DNA of 64,000 bases, taken from Chloranthus sessilifolius. Lineage: Eukaryota > Streptophyta > Magnoliopsida > Chloranthales > Chloranthaceae. Within the stretch, counting starts at the first letter, position 1; each line of letters begins with the position of its first letter. Shown here piece after piece: positions 1 to 11,928 of the stretch. Where the stretch lies: NCBI GenBank assembly GCA_021018995.1, contig CM037590.1, positions 44,394,287 to 44,458,286 on the forward strand, in the 5' to 3' direction. Made by a program: the position numbers and the translations under genes. The notes under the pieces were generated by a model. That model ran no database searches, was not told the origin of the DNA, and saw nothing but the letters and a program-made list of their open reading frames with translations.

Positions 1-404
1 ATGGGGAAAGAGTGACCCAAAGGAGAAGAGAGCAACGTGGCACCCGGAAATGAGCCTTGTCTCACTGTTTGAAATAAGGGATGGAGCCTGTACTCACATT
101 TTACAATGGAGAAGCACTCTTTTTAGTAGAAATATTTTAGGAATAATCCCGTTTTGCTAAAGTGCCCTAGAATATATTGTTCCCTATAGTTTGTTATCCT
201 TCACTAGTCATCATCCAAAATTTGCAAAACTCACATTCCTATAGCTGAAAGTAGGAGACGGGCCACCACGGAAAATGTTAACCTTCTTCCACGCCATTTG
301 TACCTGTGACAAAACGAGATAACATCCGCCGATGCAAAATTAGAGGATTATTCGTTCAACCCACATATGGATGGAAATTCAATCAGGAGATTCTAATTCT
401 CTAC
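1..404. other. Start of intron 1 of WAT1-related gene B, no gene seen
   Basis: This lies downstream, on the minus strand, of the exon ending at 405, so it is the start of that gene's first intron. I see no further exon and no named repeat. The rest of gene B would lie beyond the left edge of the window. Confidence 0.5.
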
Positions 405-661
405 CGTTCGATGAAGAAAGCAAAAGGCATCAAGCCGACGACAGCTATTAATTGGGAATAGGCAGATAGAGCAAAGGGTTTGACATTGCTAGAGAGTAGT
501 TTCCCTGTGATCACTCCCAGTGCACCCGAGATCAATTGGGAGAAGATGAGAGCAGAGTAGATGGCTACGTCCTCCGAAACCGGCCATATTCTAACACCCA
601 ATGCCATACTTCCGGGGAGTTTTACTGAGTGCCAAAGTGAGAGTGTAGTGCTTCTCTTCAT
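405..661 (-). CDS. WAT1-related transporter gene B, exon 1 (rest outside window)
   Basis: This is the first coding exon of an EamA/MtN21 (WAT1-related) membrane transporter. These proteins usually have ten membrane helices and sit in the plasma membrane or tonoplast. Some members move auxin or amino acids, but the substrate here is unknown. The exon encodes about 85 residues with two hydrophobic segments and ends FAFFIER before a GT donor at 404-403, the usual exon 1 boundary of the family. It aligns along its length with exon 1 of gene A (51276-51477), including the LLS segment. The start at 661 is the first ATG of the open frame, but the ATG of the GSM segment matches the gene A start and may be the real one. 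It is the next family member downstream of gene A on the same strand. Confidence 0.75.
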
Positions 662-3608
662 AGTTATACTCCAACACTGCTCTCAAGTGATTGGTGAACT
701 TGAGTTTTAATTTCAAAGAAGTTTTTACGTCTAGCTTGCTTGATGCCTTTTAGCCAAATTAGTTAGGAGAAATCCCCTCACTATGGTATGGCAACTTTTT
801 ATTCAATGGTTGTTATCAAATTATTGCTTTTTTTTACTTTTACTAATTGAGATGTACGTGTGGAGTAACAGAAAGGATAAATGTGGGAACCAATAAATAA
901 AAATAAATTTGACAGTGACACTTATAAAAATAAAAATTAAGAAATGTTGCTTGAGGTGATTTGAACATCTTCATTAGAGGCACGAAGGTATAGGAGAAGA
1001 TGAACAACAAAGACGTGGAGAGAAGCCATGAGACGAGATATGAAATGAAGTTACTTAGAGCTCAACGGTAATGAGAATTCAAAAATGAGTGAGGAAATAA
1101 GACTTGCAAAGCCAACCAGGTAGAAATAAGAAAGGCTCTAATTATGACCTTAGGCTTTAACTGATGCCCCAAAGGGTGTGTAAATCTTGATATGGTTGGG
1201 GGGAGGGCATCCCTTAGGAAATAGTTTAAGTGTAAGCTTGGGATATCGTAAGTTATATATATATATATATATCCTAGTGATACTAGTTTAGTGGGGGAAC
1301 TTATCTTTCTATAGAGTGAAAAATAGATGGACACAATTGAGCACGACTAATGATGAGTGCATCATCTATATCATATACGATGCAACTATTGAATTATTGA
1401 GGGCAACTATATTGAAAGCCATCGACTGTTTTGAATTAAATGATAGACTACTTTTTATCCCAATCTTGATCCCATGGGACAATCATTTTTTTATTTTATG
1501 TGGCACACATTCCAAAATATAACCGAAAATTATGTTTGAGCATGATGGGTGTTATTTGGTTTTCAAGTCACTTTTTGGGGTATGTGCTTTGTGCAATCAA
1601 AAATTGTCCGTCTAATTGTACGTCCATGATTTCAAGATCCATTGTGTGGAAGATTGAGATGAAAAACAATATCCATAGTCTGATTTAAAGCAATCAAGAG
1701 TTATCAGCATAGGTGCCATCAATAATTTGATAGGTGTGAATGGAGTTATCCTATTATATATTGGTGTTATGAATTATGACAGCCCAATTTTACTCTAGAT
1801 AGCACACATCTGTGATCAATGTAAGTAATTCATTTAGCAGCCCAATTGTTGGGATGGGTGGTGCAGAGCCAAGGCGAAGGTGTTGGCTTTATCTGAAGTT
1901 TTCTTATATTAATTTGTTCATCTCAAGTGGATTGGTATGGGAAGTGACCTTAAGAAATAAGATAAGCTAAGACCATTGGGTCATTGATTTCTTGGTCCAA
2001 AATATGCCGAAGACGTCATTTATTGAAGTTATGGATTCGATAAATATATGGCTGTATGTTTGGAATGGGTAGAAAATGGCTTTTTAGGATCTTCCTGCCT
2101 CTACATAAACTAGGCATATATGGAAACATGCGTGTTAGATGCTGCAACCCTAAGAATAAGAAGCTCAAAGTTACTTGAATGAAGTGGGTGTGACGTATTA
2201 TTCAACTTTTGCTAAGATTGGAGCTCATATGGAATCATATGGAATTGGCTAATTTTTCTTTTGTTTGATGCAACACTTAGCATGTTGGTGTGGGAATTGA
2301 GCTCCTTGCTCCACTCTCCTCCCTTCCTTTTTAATGAAATTTTTTATTTTTATAAATAAATAAAAGATGTATTATACAATTTTCGTACTTAAAAAAAAAT
2401 TAAGAATAATTTCTTTTGCTATTGGTAAGCGAGGTTAAGTGGACCCCACCCAATTTTATATTAAATAAAAGATTACGAGCATGCATAATTAATTGGTTAG
2501 AAATTTCAAGGTTACCAATTGGAAAAAAAATTGTAATCTATTATGGTGTTGGCACAAATGCTACACCTTTCACCCAAGGGGCACCCGACTTTGTATCACC
2601 CTTATTACGCCCTACGAAACAGACACACATAATATACCCACTAAGAAGGGGTTCATGAATCTGATGTCATATGATGGACTCCCTCTCGTCAAATTCAATC
2701 ACGCCTTAGAGCCGATATGATCTCTATCTATTATTTTTTGATAACTTAGGGTATCCCGAGCTTAGGCTTGAACTAATCCCTAATGCCCTAAAATCATATT
2801 TGAGCGTGATGTATGTCATATGATTCAAGAGCCATGCTTTGGAAATATGTGACACATGAAATCAAACACTGACCATCTAATAGGCGCTCTATGATCTCAA
2901 GATCTATTGTACGAAAGATTTGGGTGAAAAATGATCTCCATCTAATTAGAATGAATTAGTGGTTTTCAAGGCCTCTAGGATGTGGGCGCTTTCAGAGAAT
3001 GCGTAAGCGTGAATAGAGGTACTGTAAACAATTTTGTAGATGGTGATTAATAACTTTATATGTTATCCAAATGTATACTTATTAAAAAAAAAAAAAAACA
3101 TGTTATCCAATGTGTGCAAAGAGCACATTTTAGTAAATAAGCTGTGCGTTTATTTGTACTTTGAGACGCACAGGGATTTTGTTTCATGGTCTGCTTACTG
3201 CCGCTGACAAGACAGAGCTCGGCCCGTTGGTTCGATAAGTACAAGTCATTGCTCACTGTAGAAAAATCTTCTGGTTCTTAGGGTGGCGTTCCTTTTTCCA
3301 AGAGTGACAAGAATCAACGATGGAGATTATTTTTTGGCCGAATCTTCCAAAGAACTATCTTTCCATTATAGTTCACCTGGCTCACCTAACAGAGAGGGCC
3401 ATATGTTAATTTCCTGCGACACACATATCAAAAATGACCTAAAAACCTCTTTCCATGGTTTGCTCATATTCAGCCATTTTTAAGGAAGTGTGTCATGTAG
3501 AAACAATAATTGAGCGTTTGATAGGCAAGCCATTGGCTTTGGAATGTGCACGGATTACCATCATACCATGCTCTGTAGAGTCAGGTGTAAACCTTAAAGA
3601 CATCAGGT
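662..3608. other. Intergenic DNA with degenerate MITE pieces
   Basis: No gene can be supported here. Around 1480-1700 and 2790-2960 there are degenerate pieces of the foldback MITE family, recognised by ATCTCAAGATCCATTG and TGTGCCACATG-like words. A short T-rich piece at 2733-2790 resembles the 3' end of the SINE family (GATAAC...GGGTATCC). A short AT run lies at about 1255-1271. Short open frames here have no family resemblance. Confidence 0.5.
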
Positions 3609-3781
3609 CAGAGGATCAAATTTCGGCCGAAATGACCGAAATTATCGGTTTCGTTCCCCACCGAAACAATAACTTGGACCAAAATTTTGGTCCAAATTTT
3701 GTATGGGATTGAAATTATCAGCCGAAATTTTGATTTTGGTCCCCTCCGAAACCGAAATTAAAGCTGAAATTTTGATCCTTG
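3609..3781. mobile_element. hAT-type MITE, ACCGAAATTT family
   Basis: The element has ends CAGAGGATCAAAT and CAAGGATCAAAAT (read inward) and is flanked by CATCAGGT (3601-3608) and CACCAGGT (3782-3789), a 7-of-8 match of the 8-bp target duplication expected for hAT elements. Its interior is a degenerate reiteration of ACCGAAATT and its complement. It has no coding capacity. Confidence 0.7.
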
Positions 3782-4009
3782 CACCAGGTCACCGTCTACA
3801 ATAAGTCCTCGGAATGCATACAAAATCAAATGTTTAAAATTTTTTCTATAAGAAGCCAATGGCTCAGTGTAAAGTAGTAATCTTAGTTAATGAGCTGAGG
3901 GTTTTCCAGTTAGGGAGCTATGTAAAGGGTGAGTTGTACATGGATTTTTATGCTCTTTAAAGTTTATGATGTATTTTAAGGTCTACTAACTTAATACCAA
4001 CTCTAAGAC

Positions 4010-4317
4010 TCTGTTTGGCATTGCTCTTTAAGAGAATAGAAAAGAGCAACGGCTGCTCTTTGTTGTTGCAAATGAATATGATAGAGAATGAAGAATTGGA
4101 GGAAGAAAAAAGGGTTGCTCTTTAAAACATGAAAGATCTTTCTTTTTTAAAAAGCATGAATTTCATACTCTTTCAAAGATGGCTTTTTTCCTATTTTAAA
4201 GAGCAACCTCCCTTTTTCCTTCCAATTCTTTTATCCCTCCCCACCTTCCTTTGTACTAACGAAGAGCATCAACTCCTCCTTTCTACTCTCTCAAAGAGCA
4301 ATGTCTAACACAACCTT
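4010..4317. mobile_element. Non-autonomous MITE with GCTCTTT ends
   Basis: The left end reads CTGTTTGGCATTGCTCTTT and the inverted right end reads TTAGACATTGCTCTTTG, giving imperfect terminal inverted repeats around about 300 bp. The interior is purine-rich on one side and pyrimidine-rich on the other. The ends resemble hAT-type MITEs, but I see no clean target duplication. Confidence 0.5.
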
Positions 4318-4473
4318 AAGGACGTGTAAGGAATTTGACTTGAGCACTGCCGGCCTTTCTCGAGTCATTGGAGCTCCTTCTGCCAAAATGATGAAGCCTC
4401 CGGAGGAAATTGACCCAAGTACAGTAATTAGTGTTACGGTCGGTACTTAATACCAAATCTTGAAAGTTTAAAA

Positions 4474-4625
4474 CCACACACACACACACACGGATATATG
4501 AACCCCAATTCCGTCCTCCAATGAAGGATGATGCCGTCTTCCAAGATCTACATGGAGCTCCATGTGACACCCAAATTGTGTTTTGGTGCCACATGGAGTA
4601 CGAGTGCATTATTTAGATCAAATTA
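4474..4625. repeat. (CA)n microsatellite next to a half MITE
   Basis: A CA run at about 4474-4492 directly adjoins a sequence with ATGGAGCTCCATGTGACACC and GGTGCCACATGGAG. The same words occur in the MITE at 9666-9992, where AT and GA runs also adjoin the ends. Confidence 0.55.
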
Positions 4626-4867
4626 AAATAATTTTTTTTTTTTAAATCGTAAAAAATGCAATAACTCATGAGAATAGGATATCCTATAGTTATCATTGAC
4701 TAATTCATATATTATTATAAAAAGGGATTTTTTGCAATTACCCCCGAAAATATGTCGTATTTACACTCCGCCCATGTTTCACCTATTTGCACTTGGGTCT
4801 CTGGTTTTGTGTTCCCCTTGCATTTTGCGCCCTATAGCGAGAAATCAATCGTTGACTATTATAAAAC

Positions 4868-5150
4868 TAAAATTTGATTGCTTGGAATTAGATGATGGAG
4901 ATCAATTTTCATCATAATTTTCTATCCAATGAATCTTGAGATCATGGGTCTACCATCAGAAGGTCAAATTTCGATTTCATGCGACATATAATACCAAAAG
5001 TGATCATGATCGTGGACGCGTATCAAACATGATTCTTAGATCACTTTTCAATATGTGTGCTATGTGAATCAAAATTTGATCGTCTGATAGTAGACTCATG
5101 ATTTCAATTCATTGGGTAGAAAATTATAGTAAAAAATATTCTCCAACATT
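4868..5150. mobile_element. Foldback MITE
   Basis: The left arm (GATGGAGATCAATTTTCATC ... AATCTTGAGATCATGGG) returns inverted on the right (CTCATGATTTCAATTCATTGG ... AATATTCTCC), so the element folds into a long imperfect hairpin. It belongs to a family with many copies in the window, including 5579-5891, 13177-13436 and 62463-63063. Confidence 0.6.
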
Positions 5151-5578
5151 GAATTCCAAGCACTCAAAATTTAGTTTTAAAATAGTTAGCGATTGATTCC
5201 TCATTATTTGGAGGCAAAATGCAAAGGAAATATAAAAGTAAGGGCTGCAATGTAAATTGATGAAACATGGGAGACAAGAGTGCAAACACAACATATCTTA
5301 AGTGTGAACTGTAAAACTCCCACAAAATGTGTACCATGAGGTGATAAGGACCAAATTTGGAAAAGCAGAAATAGGCACAAATATTTGGTGCATTAATTCA
5401 AAAGAAGATATGGGATTATAAAATAATAATAAAAAATCTTAATCTATTTAAAGCTATAAATATTTTTAAACAATAAAACTTGTAGATTACATTAGTCACA
5501 TGCCTCACAATTCACAAATAAGGCATAAATGCATAATATAGCATAAATTATAGGAGTATAATAGTTACCTATATTTGC

Positions 5579-5891
5579 ACCAAATCTTTGAGGGACTAAT
5601 TCCCAAAAAAAAAGTGATTAATTGTTTTGAATCTAATGATGGTGATACTTTTTATACCAAACAATCACGCAACGCGATTGCTATCATGGGTGTACTATGG
5701 AACAGTTAGATTTAGGTTACATGTGACACACATCTCGTAAAGTGACCTGGAAATTAAGTTTGACTGTGTTGTGTGCAACATAATTTTTGTGATATATGCC
5801 ACATGAATTAAAATAATTTCCATCCTCTATCTCAGAGCAATCAATGGTTTTTGACAAAGGGTGCCGTTGCCTTCAAAGATTCGGTGGGTGC
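5579..5891. mobile_element. Foldback MITE
   Basis: The outer ends are CACCAAATCTTTGAG and its approximate inverse CAAAGATTCGGTGGG. The interior words (TAATGATGGTGATAC, GTGACACACATCTCG, GTGACC) match the other foldback copies. Confidence 0.6.
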
Positions 5892-5946
5892 AAATATAGG
5901 TACCCTAATAAAAAGGATAAAAATAATAATAAAAAAATACCGAGAA

Positions 5947-6093
5947 CACTACAAAAAATAAAATCATTAGTGGTAGCTATAAGCTGTCACTATTAACAAA
6001 AAACTGCCGCTAATAATCTTAATAGTTTTTTTATTAATAACGATAATTTTTTACTAAAAAAAACTGTCGCTAATAATCTTATTTTTTATAGTG
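5947..6093. mobile_element. CACTA-type MITE
   Basis: The element begins CACTACAAAAAATAAAATCA and ends with the inverse of CACTATAAAAAATAAGATTA, the typical plant CACTA terminus. It is flanked by the 3-bp duplication GAA (5944-5946 and 6094-6096), as expected for this superfamily. It is 147 bp with no coding capacity; the interior repeats CTGYCGCTAATAATCTT. A partial relative lies at 47391-47462. Confidence 0.85.
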
Positions 6094-6124
6094 GAATTTT
6101 ATTAGAGGGACTGAATATGGGACC

Positions 6125-6374
6125 TAAGGATCAAAATTTTAGTTTTCGTTTTGATTTCGGTCCTGCCCAAAACTGAAAATTTGAAATTTTGGTCGAAAAA
6201 ATTTCAGTGCACTTAAAAAAAAAAAATTTCAAATTACCGAAGAAGCAAATTATTAGCCGTTTATATGCCGAAATCAAACCGATACCGAAAATATGGAATT
6301 TTTGTTTCTGGAGCTTTCAAAATTGATGCGTTTCGGCCGAAATCATAAGATTTCAGCTGAAATTTTGAACCGTG
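6125..6374. mobile_element. hAT-type MITE, ACCGAAATTT family
   Basis: It is flanked by a perfect 8-bp duplication, ATGGGACC (6117-6124 and 6375-6382). The left end is TAAGGATCAAAATTTTAG and the right end is the inverse of CACGGTTCAAAATTTCAG. The interior is a degenerate repetition of the CCGAAATTTTGG word. Confidence 0.8.
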
Positions 6375-6638
6375 ATGGGACCCCTCGTCAAATAGAAAAT
6401 CATAAATTGTATTACCTGTGTTATGCACGTATACCCCACCTTTATTAATATGTCATATTCAAACATGAAATATATAGATTATGAACATAGTCTGATTGTG
6501 CATAAAAGTTTGGACAAAGGAAAAGGGTGTGGTCAAATCTATTTTTCTCTCATTTAAAGCTCACCCAATTTGTGTGGCTAAATGAGGTTTATTTGAACCA
6601 ACTTGTTTCTTTCTTAAATATAAGATTTAAGGTAGTAG

Positions 6639-7010
6639 CATGGGTCAAAAAATGGTCCGATACCGATACGTATTGGTTTTGAACTTGGGCGGTACGATAC
6701 AAAGGCATTGTATCATATCCCCTTAAAAATAATGTACTTATTGTCCGATACGGATAATATATCGCCTGTATCGGACGATACATTGAAATTATAGGACGAT
6801 AATTTCAATATATCGTTCGATAATATGTATATATATTTTTTCCGATTGTCTACACAATCGATGGCGACTGTGTAAACAATCGAATTTTTTTTTTTCGATT
6901 GTCTACACAATCGATATCACCGATACATTAAATGTATCGGCCGATACCCGATACGTATCGTCCTAGAGATCAAGACGATACGTGTCGGTTTACCGATATT
7001 TTGATCCTTG
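6639..7010. mobile_element. hAT-type MITE, CGATACGTATCG family
   Basis: It is flanked by a perfect 8-bp duplication, GGTAGTAG (6631-6638 and 7011-7018). The ends are CATGGGTCAAAAAATGG and, inverted, CAAGGATCAAAATATCGG. The interior is almost entirely variants of CCGATACGTATCGG. A stretch at about 6835-6915 switches to blocks of ATTGTCTACACAAT between CGATNNCG cores, with the 22-bp spacing seen in the MULE at 23-47 kb. Confidence 0.85.
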
Positions 7011-7259
7011 GGTAGTAGATTCGCTTGTAAAAATGAGCGGCATCTAGCGAGGTCAGGAGTGGAAGGGCTATGAAAAGCTTAAATGTACATTATATTATTG
7101 TTGAAAGTGGGAGAGTGAGCGAGATTTTGAAGCATGAGCGGCACCCTAATTAGAAGATTCCTACTATTAGGGAAATAATTGGAGGGCTCACTATTAACAA
7201 TGAATTAAAAAAAAAATCAAATTAAAAAATCAAGTTTTTTTTTCTAAGAAAATGCACAG

Positions 7260-8480
7260 GGTGACCCAATCATAGTGATTGAATTCTTGTTAGATTTTTT
7301 TACAGATTTAGGCTCGAATCACACGATCAAAATACATTTTTATATGAACATGCGTACCTTGTATTTATTTTCGGGTCGATGCGCTAGTGATCCCTATAAT
7401 GAAAATGATGATCTCCGCAAGAGAATTCGAGTCTACATTACCTCTATTCTTCTCTAAGTTTAGCCTCTAGATAGAAATATGTTAGGGTTAGAGGAAGAGG
7501 AGACGATGACCTTTTTATATAGTCACTTCTCTTTCCTAACCCATCAAGGAAAGAGAGTGGAGACATATCATTTATATTAAGAAATTATTTGCTTCCTATC
7601 ACCTCGAGATACTTGTGATCAAATGTCTAACCCAATTTTTAATGAAAACCCAAAGATGGGTTAATAAGGTATTGACCACAAAAAATCCAATGTTCTCCTA
7701 CTTGGTCTACACCTTAACTCATCTAAACATAATTTTGAAAATGAATCTCTAGTCTGACAAACTCTGAAAAGCGAATGATCATCCATTTTATATTTTAAAA
7801 AATCATTGACCCCATCTACCTCGATGTTTCATAACAATCACCCAAATTCAATAACAATACTAGTAAAGGATCATGGCGCACAATATATTCTATCTTACGA
7901 ATCGACACTAGGCAATTTATTGTCATAAAACTAGCATTATTAATGGACTTAAGTCTTTACTTAGTGATATCAGGCAACACACATATATGTCGTACCTATA
8001 TTTGTTCATTTTCAGACTCCAGGATATGTCTTTCTGATATCTTAGTGGCTCCCACTTGTGGCTCATATCACCAATCTAACAGAAAGAGGACATATCGATA
8101 TGGTGCCTAATCACATATAACCCAAGCATATCAGTTAAAATGAAATCTAACTTCACCACTATACCATGTGATACAATCCCCATGCAGATGGTCAGAGTAC
8201 AATCACATATATCATCAATAACACGTGCACAATTTCATATGATGAGTCAGCCATAATATATATTTAAAAACTCGTCAATCTGAACAAATTATCTCCCATT
8301 GATTTGACCCTTAATAATAGCAATCAATGAACAACAAAACTTAACATAAACTATTTATAATCATTTAATTAAACTTATGTAAACCAAGTCTATCAAAGTA
8401 AATGTCAAAGTACTGACTAATGTATTGCAAGAATAAATGACGGAAACATGATTTAAAAAAAATTGCGAATTTCACAAAAT
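7260..8480 (-). other. Possible degenerate LTR-like sequence with TATA box
   Basis: On the minus strand, ATATAAAAAGG at about 7526-7536 is followed by pyrimidine-rich sequence and CTAACCCTAAC, which resembles a plant LTR promoter and leader. I could not find TG...CA ends, a target duplication or adjacent coding regions, so this may be ordinary intergenic DNA. If it is an LTR kin it is an old fragment. Confidence 0.25.
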
Positions 8481-9262
8481 ATTCATGAATTATTCATGGG
8501 TTCCCTGATTTTTTCAAAATATTTCCTGATATATTTTGTATTTTTTTTGCAGTTTTTAATTAGTATAATCTTATACTTTTTGTTTTTATTTTTATTTTTA
8601 TGAAATTTGACCTTTTCTTGAATTTGAAGAATTTTACGAGAATGTTTGAATTTCTTCCAAGCCGATTTATTCCCCAACCCTGACTTAGTCACTTTGATCC
8701 CAATTTGGGCTTGGAATAAGCCTTGAAGAGTGTAGTGCCCAAACCGTTGAGGACATATCCCGGATTTTCATCTGATTGGGGCTAGTGATGGTCGGTAAAT
8801 GTTAATAGTCAATTTATCATAGTTGAGGGCTTGTGCATAAAATCATAGTGACCAAGTTTAGGTATGGGAATTAAACAATTCCGATAATATGCTGAAAGAG
8901 GTAAATTTTGGCAATTTCAGAAGAAGAAAAAAAAAAGGAAAAATTTCTAAGATTAAAATTTATATATATATTTATAAATAAATAAATATATATATATATG
9001 CCTATGAAACACGAGTTTTAAATGAGAGAACACGTTTAATTTAGTTTAAAGTGGCATCAAATGCGGGGTTTTAGCTTTTGTAATTGAATCTTTTTTAGAA
9101 ATGACATTTTTTTCGTGTTTTTTTTTTCATTTAAAAAAATTTGCGTCTTAAACCTTAAAAAAAAAAGAGTATTTTTGGTCACTACGCATAACATTAGATG
9201 GTCAATTAAAACTAGTTCAACAGATTCTTGTTAAAAAATTTAAGACAGATTGATCACTTGAT
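8481..9262. other. Stretch without recognisable gene
   Basis: AT-rich DNA downstream of the duplicated WAT1 terminal exon. Homopolymer-rich open frames at 8483-8692 look like composition artefacts. I see no element ends. Confidence 0.5.
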
Positions 9263-9440
9263 TTATATTTGCTTATCCAAGCAATGATTTTCCAAATCGC
9301 TGCCTTGTGCAATTGATTTCCTTGCTTGGGTTCCTACAGCTCTTGCATTAGTCTCTCCTTCATCTTTTGTATAGTTTTCTTTGCTTTTAGCCCACAACAC
9401 AAAGTACAGGCCTACGAATATGAGAATTGCTCCACCCAAG
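9263..9440 (-). pseudogene. Duplicated WAT1-related terminal exon (exon 7 copy)
   Basis: This is a second copy of the last coding exon of gene A. After the acceptor CAATCAG, the frame reads [20 protein letters not shown], the last membrane helix and the short basic cytosolic tail of the family, and it stops at 9263-9265. Gene A's own terminal exon (11218-11386) reads [20 protein letters not shown], so the two are clearly homologous but diverged at the C-terminus. The exon is open and has an acceptor, so it could serve as an alternative terminal exon of gene A. Its partner exon at 10518-10661 lacks a good donor, so I favour a dead partial tandem duplicate. Confidence 0.7.
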
Positions 9441-9598
9441 CTGATTGATAGAAAAGCATGACTAATTTTAATCACATTTGAAGCAGATCTAAAGTCACCC
9501 AATGCCTAAAGCAAAAATTCGTTAAAAAAAAAGCAAACTATAGAAAAGTTAAGAAAAAAATTTAAAGTGCTAAAAATAGGATTAAAAATTATGAACAA

Positions 9599-9601
<3 letters not shown>

Positions 9602-9665
<64 letters not shown>
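9602..9665. repeat. (TA)n(GA)n microsatellite
   Basis: About 30 bp of TA repeats pass directly into about 32 bp of GA repeats, ending at the left edge of the MITE at 9666. Confidence 0.95.
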
Positions 9666-9667
<2 letters not shown>

Positions 9668-9992
9668 ACGTGGAGCTCCACATGACACTCAAAACAAATT
9701 TTGGGTGCCCCGTGGGGTATAAGTGTGTTGTTTAGTTCAATTTAAAAAAGAAAATTTATTTCATAAAATTATTTTTAAAGCACAAGTCAAATAAGAACAA
9801 GTTATAATGGTCCAAATTTTATTTCTAAAGAAATACATGGTAAAGATGAGCTTTCAATTATATATTTTTTCAAAGATAATTTAAGCAATGCACCTGTGCA
9901 CCATGTGGCATCAGAATTGTGTTACGAGTGCCACATGGAGCTCCATGTAGGATCTTGGAGGATGCTCACCATCCATTAGAGGATGATGAGCG
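9666..9992. mobile_element. MITE with GTGGAGCTCCAC ends, between microsatellites
   Basis: The left part has CACGTGGAGCTCCACATGAC and the right part has GCCACATGGAGCTCCATGTAG, so the ends are near-inverted. The element is bordered by (GA)n on the left and a long (AT)n on the right. It lies in the intron between the two duplicated terminal exons. No target duplication can be seen because of the microsatellites. Confidence 0.5.

Positions 9993-10062
<70 letters not shown>
9993..10062. repeat. (AT)n microsatellite
   Basis: About 70 bp of uninterrupted AT repeats adjoin the MITE at 9666-9992. Confidence 0.95.
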
Positions 10063-10066
<4 letters not shown>

Positions 10067-10517
10067 TGAAATTTTTTTAAATTAATCGTAAAAGATGCAA
10101 CTTTAAAAATAAAATTATTACATTTTAAAGAGGTTCGTATCTTTATATGTTTGTAATTAACTCGCGATTTAAATAAAAAAAAGCAACATATCCCAAAGTT
10201 AAGGAAAAATCATTGCAAGGTTAAAAATTATGAAAAAATATATAAAAAAAGTTGTAAATTAATCATGAAGTTTGTGCCTTCAAAACGAAATTGTTACATT
10301 TTAAAACCGTTTTGATAAAACAAAATTTATTTGTTTTTTTAATGGCAACCTTTTCAAAAAGTCTCCGACTTTGGTAACCATGAGTAGACCTAACTCTAAC
10401 AATAATCGCAAGACTCAGTTCATAACTTAGTCAATTATATTCTTTGAATTTGGGCGCCAAATCTTAAATTTAGCTATTTTTCGATAATTTGAATTTGAGA
10501 CTTGATCTCGTGTATGT

Positions 10518-10661
10518 CTAAAAGATGTTGCCTAGGAAAATGGAGAAGAGGATCAGAGAGCAAATGGTGGTGAGGGGACTGAAGATGATGACAAGTATAA
10601 GACCTCTCTTGCGCATTGCCCACATTTGAACGGCCATCGTTACCCCATCTACACCAATCCC
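10518..10661 (-). pseudogene. Duplicated WAT1-related penultimate exon (exon 6 copy)
   Basis: After the acceptor ATATCTCAG the frame begins GIGVDGVTMAVQMWAMRKRG, a close match to gene A exon 6 ([20 protein letters not shown]). The reading then covers the helix after the RG turn and ends LGN. The last dozen bases differ from exon 6, so the conserved YIGR end and the GT donor are gone. The following intron sequence (TTTGGGCGCCAAATC at about 10450) also matches intron 6 of gene A (TTTGGGCACCAAACC). The duplication therefore included intron DNA. Without the donor, this copy cannot splice normally to 9263-9440. Confidence 0.7.
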
Positions 10662-10846
10662 CTGAGATATATCAGAAGTATGGTAATCTCTAAAAATCAA
10701 CACTTTAAAAATCATTAGCAATAGGCATATGCACATCCAAAGGTATTGAGGAGGGATATAAGGTTACATATGGGCCATCACGATATATAGGCTGATATTT
10801 GACCTCATATCGAATCAGGGGCGTATTCGTATCAGATTGGCTTAAC

Positions 10847-10851
<5 letters not shown>

Positions 10852-10914
<63 letters not shown>
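10852..10914. repeat. (TA)n microsatellite
   Basis: About 63 bp of TA repeats between exon 7 of gene A and the duplicated exon 6. Tyr-Ile runs read from it are artefacts. Confidence 0.95.
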
Positions 10915-10917
<3 letters not shown>

Positions 10918-11217
10918 CACATTCCTAATAGAATCAGCTAAATATTAAAAAAAAACTTCAGTTTGTAAAATCCTCTATTCTATGCAATAAAAATGCAATT
11001 ATGCATCTTGAGACACTAGATTTACTAGTGTCATCATTTTGCTGACTTTTAAGAGATATATACAATGCATCCACTACATAACTTTTTTCTCGCTAGATGT
11101 CACATTATTCTCGATAAAAGAGGAGGCCTAAATTGATCATTTTACTCAACTATTTTAAATCAAATCGCTATATGAGGAAGTTTCACTTATTAAGATTTTA
11201 CACTTATTTACATATGC

Positions 11218-11386
11218 TTACCCAAGCAATGATGCTTCCAAGTTGTCTCCTTCTACAAATGATTTCTTTGTTTGGGCTCTTTGAAGAGTCTCGCTTTGAT
11301 CTTCTTTGACTGGCTTGTAGTCTTCTTTGCTCTTAGCCCACAAAACGAAGTAGAGACCAATGAATATGAGAATTACTCCCGTCAAG
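11218..11386 (-). CDS. WAT1-related gene A, exon 7 (terminal)
   Basis: The exon encodes the last membrane helix ([20 protein letters not shown]) and a charged tail ending SLLG, stopping with TAA at 11218-11220. The acceptor is chosen as TTTATTAG before 11386: it completes the split codon left by exon 6 (AG plus C gives Ser) and gives the family's typical Gly-Ser-Leu junction. The duplicated copy at 9263-9440 has an acceptor at the same place. Confidence 0.8.
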
Positions 11387-11847
11387 CTAATAAACAAGCA
11401 TGGCCATATCAATTATCAATCACATGTGAATTAGTCCTAGCCCTAATAATAATATGAAGACTTTGATCCATGGTTAATTTTAAATATTAGCCATATTCAA
11501 TCAATATTGGCTCATATAGGGTAATATCTGTTGATATCAGATCATATAGGCCGATATAGATATGTATAAGATATGAACCCGATATCATACCCAAATTCCC
11601 TTAAGGCAAATTTTGAAATATTTTTTGTTTTTTAATATTTTTTTTTAAATGGGCCCTTTAATATTATATATCATCTGATATGAACCGATATAATACCAAA
11701 TGCCATTTAGGCAAATATTTTAATATTTTAAATTGCATATTTTATAATAATTTTTTTCTAACAAAAAAGGGTCCTTTAATATCTGCCGGTTTGGTCAATA
11801 CTTATCCAATATATCCGATATGTATCAGCTTGAAACCCAGCCGATAT

Positions 11848-11928
<81 letters not shown>

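Noticed and set aside
10705-10920. Open frames rich in Tyr-Ile repeats (also at 11680-11952 and 11802-12176)
   Set aside because: They are translations of (AT)n microsatellites. Only the [12 protein letters not shown] part of the last one is a real exon.
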